Part shown: piece by piece, positions 9,859-17,654 of the stretch
Position numbering within the stretch: position 1 is the stretch's first letter
How the letters are laid out: each line of letters starts with the position of its first letter
Assembly (NCBI GenBank): GCA_016711405.1
Contig: JADJSZ010000001.1
Span: 124,001 to 188,000, forward strand
DNA from: Candidatus Hadersleviella danica
GTDB taxonomy: Bacteria > Chloroflexota > Anaerolineae > Promineifilales > Promineifilaceae
Length of the DNA stretch: 64,000 nt
Reading direction: 5' to 3'
Program-made: the position numbers and the translations under genes
The notes under the pieces: generated by a model
Told to the model about the DNA's origin: nothing
Seen by the model: the letters and a program-made list of their open reading frames with translations, nothing else
Database searches by the model: none

Positions 9859-11859
9859 TTAGTTGGGGGCTGTCACGCCATCCGCGCCTGTTTCGGTGAG
9901 GAGGCGTTGGCCTGTGACGGGGTCGTAGAGGCCGAGGCGGAGGGTGGTGGATGGGTCGGCCGTGGGGGGGAGCAGGTGGCGTTGCAAGAAGAGGTCGCCG
10001 GGCTGGAGTGTTTCGACATCCACCCACAAGCCATCATCCCCCGCCAGCCATTGGCCGTTGCTGTCGAGCAATTGGGCATAGACGCTGAGGCGCGGCCGTG
10101 CATCTACATCGGGCGGGGGCGGGTTGGCGATGAGCGGCAGGGGGGGGAGAATGAGCGGCCGTGCTACCTGCCACACCCCATCCACCACCCCTGTGGCGGG
10201 GTCGTAAGTGAGCGAACGCAAACACAGCCCATTTTCAAAACAGGCCAACCGCTCTTCGGGCAAGGGGGGCGGGGCGATGGTGGCTAGTTCGTAGCCGCCC
10301 GCCCACAGCCCTGTGCGCTGGTAGGATTCGGCCGCCAGCAGGGGCAAATTGGTGGGGTAGCCGACAAAGCTCTGGCTGGGGGTGTAGAGGATGACCCGTT
10401 CGCTGTTGAAGAAGCGGGGGGAAGCGGCCGTGTCCCCCAACTCCAGCCGCAGAGCTTCCCTATCCCACGGCCCCGGCAACAAACTGGTCACGCCAAAATC
10501 GCGCAGGGCGGAATCGGCCTGCACTACCTCGGCGATGTTGCCCAAATCGGCCCGGTAAAGCAGGCGCACGTTGCCCGTATTGGCCCAACCCACAAAATAG
10601 TCGGGCAAATCGCGCAGGGCGATGGAGAGGGGGAGGAGGAGGTAGAGGGTGAGAAGTACAAAGGTGCTGAGGTAGAAATTGCTAGAGTGTTGATTCTCCC
10701 TGCCTCCTCTGCCCCTCTGCCCCTCTGCCCCTCTGCCCAGCCATACCAAGGGAAAGGCGGCCAGCAAGTAGGTGGCGGGCATGGCCAAGATGGTGTGCCC
10801 AAGGCTGGCGGCGGGGACGCTGAGGAAGCCGGGGGTGATGCCGGCCAGCCACCAGAGGATGAGGAGGCCACTGGCGAGTTCGGTGTGGGTGGCGGGTGTG
10901 CCCCCGCGCCAGCGGCGGATGAACGGCCGTGCGGCCGTCCAGAACGCCATCGCCACGCCCGCCCAGAAGAAAATCGCGCCAAGGGGGCCGAAAACGGGGC
11001 GGTAGGGGATGTTGTAGAGGTATTCGTCGTCGCCATCGGCGTGGAACATGGCCAAGGTGCGCCAGATGTGTTGGCCGAGCAGGGCAAAATCCCCTTCGGC
11101 CGCTTGGGTGATGGGGGCGGCCAGTTCGGCCACGCGGGCATCGCCGCCGGGTTGGGCGCGGATGCTGACGATGAGGGGGATGGCCATGAGCAGGGCGAGG
11201 AGCAAGCTGAGGGCGAGGGGGGCTAATCGGCCGCGCATGGTTGGCCACGCCACCACGGCCGCCGCTCCGCCAAAGGCGATGATGACCAAGGGCACGCCTC
11301 GCGCCGCGAAATAGGTGTAGAAACCGAGGGCGAGGGAGAGGGAGAGGAGAATTGTGAATTGGGAATTGTGAATTGTGAATGGGGATTGCGGATTGCGGAT
11401 TGCGGATTGCGGATTGGTCTCCCCTGCTCCCCTGCTCCCCTGCTCCCCTGCCCCTTCTACCAAGCGCCAGAGCGCATAAAAGGCGAGCAGGGCGAAGGTG
11501 GGCATGGCGATTTGGCGCAGGCCGAAGCGGGAGTACATGAGTGACCAGAAGCTGAGGGCGAGGCCGACGGCCGCGAATGTGGCTACATGGCGGCCGAAGA
11601 GCCGCTTGCCTAGCGCATAGGTCAGGGCGACGTTGAGTGTGCCGAAGAGGACGGATAGGTAGCGGATGCCGAAGACGTTGGCCCCGAGTGCCCACCAAAA
11701 TAGCCCATTGAGGGCGTGGTAGAGGGCTTCGTTGCCCGAGGCATCGGGGTAATACGGCCGCCAATCCCCCTTGAGGATGTATTGCGAAAGGACGAGCAGG
11801 TTGATTAGCTCATCATCGCGCCACCCCGGCGGCACATCTTCCAAGCGCCACACCCGCAA
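9859..11859 (-). CDS. ArnT/PMT-like membrane glycosyltransferase with repeat-derived loops
   Basis: About 667 codons. The start has DELINLLVLSQYILKGD, the acidic first-loop motif of GT39/GT83 lipid-linked sugar transferases, followed by GNEALYHALNGLFWW and about ten hydrophobic helices. The C-terminal 230 residues form a soluble extracytoplasmic domain. It likely moves a sugar from a polyprenyl carrier to a protein or envelope polymer. The frame opens at a TTG at 11859, but coding-like sequence (PLPYLILLLAFGLRVWRLED) continues upstream, so the true start is probably about 60 bp earlier and hidden by an indel. Two low-complexity inserts encoded by tandem repeats (about 11345-11462 and 10692-10740) sit in loops between helices. 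Confidence 0.75.
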   Translation of the reverse strand: MRVWRLEDVPPGWRDDELINLLVLSQYILKGDWRPYYPDASGNEALYHALNGLFWWALGANVFGIRYLSVLFGTLNVALTYALGKRLFGRHVATFAAVGLALSFWSLMYSRFGLRQIAMPTFALLAFYALWRLVEGAGEQGSRGAGETNPQSAIRNPQSPFTIHNSQFTILLSLSLALGFYTYFAARGVPLVIIAFGGAAAVVAWPTMRGRLAPLALSLLLALLMAIPLIVSIRAQPGGDARVAELAAPITQAAEGDFALLGQHIWRTLAMFHADGDDEYLYNIPYRPVFGPLGAIFFWAGVAMAFWTAARPFIRRWRGGTPATHTELASGLLILWWLAGITPGFLSVPAASLGHTILAMPATYLLAAFPLVWLGRGAEGQRGRGGRENQHSSNFYLSTFVLLTLYLLLPLSIALRDLPDYFVGWANTGNVRLLYRADLGNIAEVVQADSALRDFGVTSLLPGPWDREALRLELGDTAASPRFFNSERVILYTPSQSFVGYPTNLPLLAAESYQRTGLWAGGYELATIAPPPLPEERLACFENGLCLRSLTYDPATGVVDGVWQVARPLILPPLPLIANPPPPDVDARPRLSVYAQLLDSNGQWLAGDDGLWVDVETLQPGDLFLQRHLLPPTADPSTTLRLGLYDPVTGQRLLTETGADGVTAPN
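10692..10740. repeat. CCTCTGCC octamer array inside a coding sequence
   Basis: About five tandem 8-bp units, in frame with the glycosyltransferase gene, encode a GRGAEGQRGRGG-type loop between hydrophobic helices. Confidence 0.75.
11345..11462. repeat. Block of three short tandem repeats inside a coding sequence
   Basis: AATTGTG heptamers, then about five GGATTGC heptamers, then four CCCCTGCT octamers follow one another. They are translated in frame as a polar stretch containing NPQSAIRNPQS within the glycosyltransferase. The same kinds of units occur in spacers elsewhere in the window. Confidence 0.8.
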
Positions 11860-11904
11860 GCCAAAGGCGAGGAGGAGGATGAGGTAGGGGAGGGGTTTGG
11901 TGTA

Positions 11905-11968
11905 ATTGGTAATTTGTCATTGGTCATTGGTCATTGGTCATTGGTCATTTGTCATTTGTCCCTCGTCC
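11905..11968. repeat. TTGGTCA heptamer array in spacer
   Basis: Five or more CATTGGT units in exact 7-bp register grade into TCATTTG and then GTCCCTC units. The array fills the spacer between two minus-strand genes. Confidence 0.8.
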
Positions 11969-12433
11969 CTAGTCCTCTTGGCTCATTGTTCCTTGTTGCA
12001 ATGCTTTTTGGGCGGGGGTGTAGTGGCGCAGGTGTTCGATGACGGCCGTGGGGGCGACATCTAAAAAGCGCAAATCGAGCAGGCGCAGTTGTTGGCGGCC
12101 GTCGGTTTGGGTAATGACTTCGAGTTCGCCCAAGCGGCGGCGGGTGCGCGGCCGAATGAGTACCAGTTGTGCCCACAGCACGGGTTCGCCCCATGCGCGG
12201 TAAAAAATGCCCTCGTCGTTGATGGTGAGTTGGACTTCGGTGTTGAAAATGGCGCGGCCGTGTTCGATGAGGGGCACGGCCGTGATGAGCAACAAAAAGC
12301 CGCCCACCAGCCACGGGGCACGGCCGCTGGCGGGGTTGGTGGCCAAGAAGACGAGTAAGCCAACGGCCGTGAGCAAATATCCCCCCCCCCACAACGCATT
12401 GCGCCAGCGAGAATAACGAGCGGTTAGTTCCAT
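11969..12433 (-). CDS. Small membrane protein with PH-like cytosolic domain
   Basis: 154 residues. Two hydrophobic helices close to the N-terminus (LLTAVGLLVFLAT and WLVGGFLLLITAVPLI) form a hairpin. A soluble half of about 90 residues follows with the pattern VQLTINDEGIFYRAWG..VLWAQLVLIRPRTRR..LRLLDL. This alternating strand pattern resembles bacterial PH-like (YdbT/STM3941-type) domains, but the match is weak and no function is assigned. It is separated from the downstream glycosyltransferase by a heptamer array, so co-transcription is possible. Confidence 0.6.
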   Translation of the reverse strand: MELTARYSRWRNALWGGGYLLTAVGLLVFLATNPASGRAPWLVGGFLLLITAVPLIEHGRAIFNTEVQLTINDEGIFYRAWGEPVLWAQLVLIRPRTRRRLGELEVITQTDGRQQLRLLDLRFLDVAPTAVIEHLRHYTPAQKALQQGTMSQED

Positions 12434-12690
12434 AGAAGAAGTGGTGAGTGGTGAGTGGTAAGTGGTTAGTGGTTGGTTGGGTGAGGTGCTAACCTTACCG
12501 ATAGAGACGGGTGGGGCAAGGGGTTTGGGTTACTTGTTCGTGGGTTATTCGTTATTGGGTTATTCGTTATTGTAATTCGCTTGCCCGTAAGTAGGGTTAA
12601 ATTACCCCAGCCCCGTTCACGGGGCTTGATTACCTAGCCCGTCCGCTTTAGCGGCGGGTGGATGGGGCATTTTTTCTTTTCTCCGTCATT

Positions 12691-12963
12691 TCTAAGACCT
12701 CCTCCGCTGTTCCTAAGACCTTCTCCGCCGTTCCTAAGACCTTCTCCGCCGTTCCTAAGACCTCCTCCGCCGTTCCTAAGACCTTCTCCGCCGTTCCTAA
12801 GACCTTCTCCGCCGTTCCTAAGACCTTCTCCGCCGTTCCTAAGACCTTCTCCGCCGTTCCTAAGACCTTCTCCGCCGTTCCTAAGACCTTCTCCGCCGTT
12901 CCTAAGACCTTCTCCGCCGTTCCTAAGACCTTCTCCGCCGTTCCTTAGACCTTCTCCGCCATT
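12691..12963. repeat. 21-bp minisatellite, 13 units, in a divergent spacer
   Basis: Thirteen consecutive units of exactly 21 bp (consensus CCTAAGACCTTCTCCGCCGT plus T), differing by only a few substitutions. The 683-bp spacer (12434-13116) separates divergently oriented genes. It also holds GTGAGTG and GTTATTC heptamers, a CCCCGTTCACGGGG hairpin near 12611 and an AATAACC array. All frames are open over the array because 21 is a multiple of 3, so its plus-strand open frames (PPFLRPS or TFSAVPK repeats) are not evidence of a gene. Confidence 0.9.
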
Positions 12964-13116
12964 TCTAACACCCCCTTCACAACAGCCACTTTCAACTCAG
13001 ATGAAACACACCCATTCGTTACTCGTTACTCGCAGGGCTGGACTGCTATACTAATGAGCAATGAGCAAGGAATGCTGGCTCATGTGAACCAATAACCAAT
13101 AACCAATAACTTCCCC

Positions 13117-14323
13117 ATGTCCCTCCTTTCCCAAGCCCATGCCCTTGCGGGTGAGATGTCTCGTCTGCGGCGAGAGATACACCAGCACCCCGAATTGGGG
13201 TTCCGCGAATTCCGCACGGCCGCGCTCGTGGCCGACACGCTGGCCGAAATCGGCTACACCGATATCCGCACCCAAGTCGGCCGCACAGGGGTGGTGGCCG
13301 AAATCGGCCGTGCCGATGGCCCCGTGCTGGCCATTCGCGCCGACATGGATGCCTTGCCGATTGTGGAGCAAACGGCCGTGCCCTTCGCCTCCCAAAACGC
13401 GGGCATCATGCACGCCTGCGGCCACGATGCCCACACGGCCATCTTGCTCGGCGTGGCCCACCTGTTGCGCCAACAGTTCACGGCCGCTGGCGAGCAGTGG
13501 CACGGCCGCGTGCGCCTCCTTTTCCAGCCCAGCGAAGAGCAGTGGGGCGAAGATGGCATCAGCGGAGCGACGGCGATGGTGCAAGATGGGGCGTTGGAAG
13601 GGGTGGCGGCCGTGATTGCCCTGCATGTGGCGGCCGAGCGGCCGAGTGGGGTGTGTTATTTCCGCGAGGGATACGCCACGGCCGCAGGCGATATTTTCGA
13701 CCTGTGGGTGCGGGGCACAGGCGGCCACGGCGCTTACCCACACGAAGGCACCGACCCCCTCTTCATGCTGGCCGAACTGTTGCCGCAACTGTATGCCATC
13801 CCCTCCCGCCGCATCAACCCGCTCGACCCATGCGTGGTCAGTTTGGGGAGCATCCAGAGTGGCTCGGCCGATAATGTCATTCCCCACGAGGTTTATATCA
13901 ACGGCACCACCCGCGCCTTTAGCGAAACGGTGCGCCAGCAGTTGTGGCAAGAAATCGAAACGGCCGCCAAAACAGTTGAGACGTTGGGCGGCTCTTACCA
14001 ACTTAAAATCGGCAAGGGGTATGATGCGCTTTACAATGACCCGCAAGTGAACGGGTGGTTGCAGAACAGTGCGGCCGAATTGGGGCTAGAGGTGGTGGCG
14101 GTTCCCCATCCGTTTGGGATGATTGGCGAAGATTTTACCTACATGCCCAAGCCGCCCCCGGCGCGATGTTCATGCTCGGAGCGGCCAATGGTGGCGGTGG
14201 CCATCATACGCCGCTGTTTGATATTGACGAGGCTGTTTTGCCGTTGGCGCGGGGGGGGCCGCCGGGGGCAAGGGGGCGCGCGCGCTTTTCGGAACGGGGA
14301 CCGACCCCGACAACTGCCATTAA
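13117..14323 (+). CDS. M20 metallopeptidase / amidohydrolase (frameshifted)
   Basis: About 402 residues after repair. M20 family motifs are present: RREIHQHPELGF, RADMDALPIVE, HACGHDAH (metal ligands), FQPSEEQ (Glu), LHVAAERPSG and GEDFTYM. Such enzymes hydrolyse N-acyl amino acids, hippurate or aryl-glycine amides in the cytosol. The frame is lost near 14150 in a C run; the next frame continues with QAAPGAMFMLGAANGG. It is lost again in a G-rich stretch at 14248-14280, after which the end reads ALFGTGTDPDNCH. AATAACC heptamers lie immediately upstream and no Shine-Dalgarno motif is visible. Confidence 0.85.
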
Positions 14324-14339
14324 AATCCCGAAAAAGCGA

Positions 14340-14542
14340 TTGCAACATGAGTTAGAAAAAGAGTTAGCCTTGCAATTGTATCGGGAAGGGTTGATAACGT
14401 TGCCAATGCCCACCGTTTGGCAGGGATGAGCAAAATAGAGTTTCATTATTTGCTAGGCGAACGGCAAATACCCCGTCAATATGATTTAGAAGAGTATGAG
14501 GAAGATATGGAAAACCTCAAACAGTGGAGAATGTCTAAATGA
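14340..14542 (+). CDS. UPF0175 antitoxin-like protein (one base missing)
   Basis: About 67 residues. The first half reads ELEKELALQLYREGLIT. After one missing G near 14408 the second half reads ANAHRLAGMSKIEFHYLLGE and PRQYDLEEYEEDM, the UPF0175 signature. These DNA-binding antitoxins pair with a DUF3368 PIN toxin, which overlaps here by ATGA. No ATG exists in the correct frame. The TTG at 14340 is my best start, and the coding pattern may begin a few codons earlier. Confidence 0.7.
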
Positions 14543-14995
14543 TAGTTGCGAACACAACGCCACTCATCAATTTTGCCGCCATCAAAGAATTAAGAATTTT
14601 AGAACAGCTTTTGGCCAAGTTGTAATTCCAGAAGGGCTATTGAATTGCTGGAGAAAGGTGTTCATATGCTTCAGCCATTGAAATTCGTCGGGTTACGTTT
14701 TTACAGCGGCAGGCCATTCAAAAGTCTCTCTTTCCAAACATTGTGCCGAGAATTAGATGCTGGGGAGGCGGCCGCAATTGTGTTGGCTCTTGAACAAAAC
14801 GTGAATCTCCTCATCTTAGATGAAATAGCAGGAATTTCTGGGGTTTTGTTGTGGGGCAACGGATGCCTTGTAGAAGAAAACAAGGGAATCATTCCTGTCA
14901 TCAAGCCTTATTTGCAAGCTATGAAAGAGCAAGCACGCTTTTGGATTAGCGATTCTCTATACCAAACAGTTTTAGCTGATGCTGGGGAGGACTGA
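14539..14995 (+). pseudogene. DUF3368 PIN-domain toxin, broken frame
   Basis: It starts at an ATG overlapping the UPF0175 stop. It reads MIVANTTPLINFAAIKEL, then frame 2 FGQVVIPEG, then frame 3 CRELDAGEAAAIVLALEQ, LLILDE and KGIIPVIKPYL..ARFWISDSLYQTVL. These are DUF3368 motifs in the right order, including the first PIN Asp position (here N, in ANTTP) and the DAGEAAAI acidic helix. At least three indels are needed, and the LDERRGR-type motif after LILDE is garbled. It could be a genuine decayed toxin or a poorly polished patch. The nearby M20 and UPF0175 genes are also damaged, which favours the latter. Confidence 0.7.
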
Positions 14996-15006
14996 GGTAA
15001 AAAACC

Positions 15007-16065
15007 ATGCAAGAAGTGATTGCAGACATTGACCGTTGGCGCGAGGCAGGGGAGAAAATTGCGTTGGCGACGGTTATCCAAACATGGGGGTCGGCACCGC
15101 GCAAGGCGGGGGCCAAGATGGCCGTCACGCCCGCAGGCCAACTTGCGGGGTCGGTGAGCGGCGGCTGTGTGGAGGGGGCGGTGTATGATGAGGCGGTGGC
15201 GGCACTGGCCAACGGCCGTGGCAAACTCCTCAGCTTTGGCGTGGCCGATGAGACAGCATGGGAGGTGGGGCTGGCTTGCGGCGGCAGTATTCAGGTATTT
15301 GTGCAGGGGTTGGATGAGGCGATTTACACGGCCGTCCACCAACTCATCGCCGAGGAGCGTGGGGGGGCGGTGGTCACTGTCATTGCGGGGGATGAGTCGC
15401 TCATCGGCCGCCAACTGTTTGTGGATGGGGCGGGGCGGCAGGTGGGGCAACTGACGGCCGCGCTGGAGGCCGAAGCTCGGCCGCTCGTCCAGCGAGCCAT
15501 CCAACAAGGGCTACCCCAACGGCTGACCATTGGCGAGGTGGATCTGTTTGTGGATGTGCTTTTGCCGCCTCCCCAACTCATTATGGTTGGCGGGGTGCAT
15601 ATTGCCGTGGCTCTGGCCAGCATGGCCAAGGTGTTGGGCTACCGCACCATTGTGGTGGACCCCCGCCGCGCCTTTGGGAGCGAGGAACGCTTCCCGCACG
15701 TAGACCAACTCATTCCCAAATGGCCCGATAAGGGGTTAACCGAGGTGAGCTTGAACGAGAACACGGCCGTGGCTCTGCTGACCCATGACCCCAAAATTGA
15801 CGACCCCGCCCTTAAACAGGTGCTGAACAGCCCCGTTTTTTACATTGGGGCGTTGGGCAGTGGCAAAACCCATGCCAAACGGGTAGCGCGGTTGCAAGAA
15901 TATGGCTTTGATGAGGCAACCATCGGCCGTATCCACGGCCCCATCGGCCTCAATATCAATGCCCAAACGCCTGAGGAAATTGCCCTGTCGGTGTTGGCTC
16001 AGGTGGTGCAGGCACGGCGGACGGGGGAGCAGGGGGGCAGAGGAGCGGAGGCGCAGAGGGGATGA
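15007..16065 (+). CDS. XdhC/CoxI family protein
   Basis: 352 residues. The N-terminal XdhC_CoxI domain carries IQTWGSAPRKAGAKMAV, the conserved VSGGCVEGAV and a LACGG motif. The C-terminal Rossmann-like XdhC_C domain has VGGVHIAVALASMAKVLGY, DPR and IGALGSGKTHAKR. Members help insert or sulfurate the molybdenum cofactor of xanthine dehydrogenase-type hydroxylases. No such hydroxylase is in the window, so the partner is elsewhere. GAGG precedes the ATG. The last 15 residues (RRTGEQGGRGAEAQRG type) are encoded by short repeats and look like an overrun of the natural end. Confidence 0.85.
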   Translation: MQEVIADIDRWREAGEKIALATVIQTWGSAPRKAGAKMAVTPAGQLAGSVSGGCVEGAVYDEAVAALANGRGKLLSFGVADETAWEVGLACGGSIQVFVQGLDEAIYTAVHQLIAEERGGAVVTVIAGDESLIGRQLFVDGAGRQVGQLTAALEAEARPLVQRAIQQGLPQRLTIGEVDLFVDVLLPPPQLIMVGGVHIAVALASMAKVLGYRTIVVDPRRAFGSEERFPHVDQLIPKWPDKGLTEVSLNENTAVALLTHDPKIDDPALKQVLNSPVFYIGALGSGKTHAKRVARLQEYGFDEATIGRIHGPIGLNINAQTPEEIALSVLAQVVQARRTGEQGGRGAEAQRG

Positions 16066-16100
16066 CAAGTGACCAATGACAAATGACCAATGACCAATCC
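16062..16100. repeat. TGACCAA heptamers spanning a start codon
   Basis: TGACAAG, TGACCAA and TGACAAA units in 7-bp register. The ATG of the next gene (16090) is itself part of an ATGACCA unit. Confidence 0.75.
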
Positions 16101-16737
16101 CCACCCCCTCCTTCCTGCCGCTGAAACGCGGGCCGAAATTGAGGTGCTGAATTCGCGCTTTATTGCGACGCTGGCGCCTGTGTTCAGCGTAGAGGAGGCC
16201 AAGGCGTTTATTCAGCGTCTTAAAGCGGAGTTTGCCGATGCGACGCACAATGTGCCCGCTTTTGTGGTGGGGCATGGCGCGGCCGTGACGGCACACTGCC
16301 ACGACGACGGGGAGCCAAGTGGCACGGCCGGGCGGCCTGCTTTGGCGGTGTTGCAAGGGAGTGGCTTGGGGGATGCGGCCGTGGTTGTCACCCGCTATTA
16401 TGGCGGCACCAAGTTGGGCACGGGCGGCCTCGTGCGGGCGTATGGGGATGCTGTGCGGGAGGTGTTGTCTATTACTCCTCGCGCTCGGCGCGTGGCGTGC
16501 TATACCGCTTTGCTGGTCATCCCCTACACCCATTTGGAGCGGGTGCGCCTGCTGGCGGCCGAATACCACGGCCGCATTCTCGAAGAGGAGTTCGCGGCCG
16601 ATATCACCCTTACTTTGCGTTTTCAGGTAGAAGATTGGGACGGTTTTCAGGAGGGGTTGCGCGAACTAAGCCACGGTTCGCTGGCGGCCGAGGTGGTGGA
16701 AACGGCCGATTTAATCATGCCTGTGGGGGACAGTTAA
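16090..16737 (+). CDS. yigZ: YigZ/IMPACT family protein (UPF0029)
   Basis: 215 residues. The N-terminal UPF0029 domain shows SRFIATLAPVFSVEEAKAFI, THNVPAFVVG, the hallmark DDGEPSGTAGRPAL and VTRYYGGTKLGTGGLVRAYG. A C-terminal EF-G-V-like domain (DUF1949) follows. The family is related to yeast IMPACT and may act on translation, though the biochemistry is poorly known. The start codon lies within a TGACCAA heptamer array and has no Shine-Dalgarno motif. The 3' end overlaps the convergent aspartyl protease gene by 23 bp. Confidence 0.9.
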   Translation: MTNPHPLLPAAETRAEIEVLNSRFIATLAPVFSVEEAKAFIQRLKAEFADATHNVPAFVVGHGAAVTAHCHDDGEPSGTAGRPALAVLQGSGLGDAAVVVTRYYGGTKLGTGGLVRAYGDAVREVLSITPRARRVACYTALLVIPYTHLERVRLLAAEYHGRILEEEFAADITLTLRFQVEDWDGFQEGLRELSHGSLAAEVVETADLIMPVGDS

Positions 16738-17119
16738 TCGGTATTGTCGTTGTTTGGGCAAACCCATCCAAAGTTACGACCAGTTGATTGAGAATATCAC
16801 GGCCGATAATAAGCTCCTCCGTGTCATAATTGGCGATTGCTTCAATGTTGGGAATGAGATAGGCGCTAATAACCGCCGAAACTACATACACATCTGTTCG
16901 ATAACGGACATGGTTGATGGTACGAACCCAACGAGAATCCAATTTTCGTGCGCCGATGCGTTGCAGAATGGCATGGGGAACGGCCGTTGCATCTGAACCC
17001 GTGTCAATTAAGCCTGTTGCGTTTTCCCCTTTTCCGCTGATACCGCTTTTTATTTCCAGCGTCAGAATGGGAAAGGCTGGTCCTAAATAGGTTGTGTCGT
17101 AATCAAAAATGGCGTTCAT
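16715..17119 (-). CDS. Retropepsin-like aspartyl protease (clan AA)
   Basis: 134 residues. It has the single active-site motif GLIDTGSDATAVP and a flap/second-half region (NYDTEELIIGRDILNQL, with ILGRD-type spacing). One DTGS motif means it would act as a homodimer. The start overlaps the stop of the upstream DUF5678 gene (ATGA), so the two form a translationally coupled pair. That pairing suggests the DUF5678 protein is a partner or substrate (inference). Its 3' end overlaps yigZ in the opposite direction. Confidence 0.8.
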   Translation of the reverse strand: MNAIFDYDTTYLGPAFPILTLEIKSGISGKGENATGLIDTGSDATAVPHAILQRIGARKLDSRWVRTINHVRYRTDVYVVSAVISAYLIPNIEAIANYDTEELIIGRDILNQLVVTLDGFAQTTTIPINCPPQA

Positions 17120-17508
17120 GGCTCTAATCGTGTCGAAACAAAGCGATATTCAGGGTCTGCCTGCGGTTGCACTTGGCGCATGAGCACAAATTTATCTGGG
17201 TAGCGCTCATCAATGCGCTGAAACAAGGCGTGTTTGTCTGCGTCATGGTCTACTAACTCCCCCCCATAAATCGCCACATACTCATTTGCATATTGAGCCA
17301 ATAGCTGGGGGTGCAACCGCAAATACGCCTCCCGTTCCCGTTCAACCTCTTCATCTATAACGGCCGCTGACACCTGTTCCAAGGGGGGCAAGGTGTGTTC
17401 CAGCAACGTTGTGAGGGCATCGGGGATATTGCGCCGTTGTTGCCGTGCCAATTGTTCGGCCCGTTTATACAATGCATCTGAAAGGGTGATTTCAATGGGA
17501 GCACTCAT
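17116..17508 (-). CDS. DUF5678-like protein paired with the aspartyl protease
   Basis: About 130 residues starting MSAPIEITLSD. GGAGG sits upstream of this ATG, so I prefer it to an earlier GTG/ATG frame at 17526. The N-terminal third resembles a ribbon-helix-helix or coiled segment (LYKRAEQLARQQRRNIPDALTTLLEH). The C-terminal half has LLAQYANEYVAIYGGELVDHD and the pattern of DUF5678. It could be an antitoxin-like or regulatory partner. The function is not established. Confidence 0.7.
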   Translation of the reverse strand: MSAPIEITLSDALYKRAEQLARQQRRNIPDALTTLLEHTLPPLEQVSAAVIDEEVEREREAYLRLHPQLLAQYANEYVAIYGGELVDHDADKHALFQRIDERYPDKFVLMRQVQPQADPEYRFVSTRLEP

Positions 17509-17616
17509 GGATAAACCTCCAGCCAAATGACTTTTACAACGTCAGCGCATTATACCAGATACAACGGCCGTTCATCAGCACCCTGTGCATGGGCGAATTA
17601 CCACACCTGACGACAA

Positions 17617-17645
17617 GGGCGCAAAGGGATTTGCCCTTTGCGCCC
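17617..17645 (-). terminator. Perfect hairpin beyond the DUF6159 gene
   Basis: 12-bp perfect arms GGGCGCAAAGGG enclose ATTTG. It lies 9 bp past the stop of the minus-strand gene at 17655. There is no T run, so termination is plausible but not certain. The GCGCAAAG unit also appears in the arrays at 27.4 and 31.4 kb. Confidence 0.55.
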
Positions 17646-17654
17646 TCTGCGTCA

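Noticed and set aside
12658..13054. Plus-strand open frames across the minisatellite (PPFLRPS and TFSAVPK repeats)
   Set aside because: A 21-bp repeat without stops keeps every such frame open. There is no ribosome site or non-repeat domain, so these are not genes.
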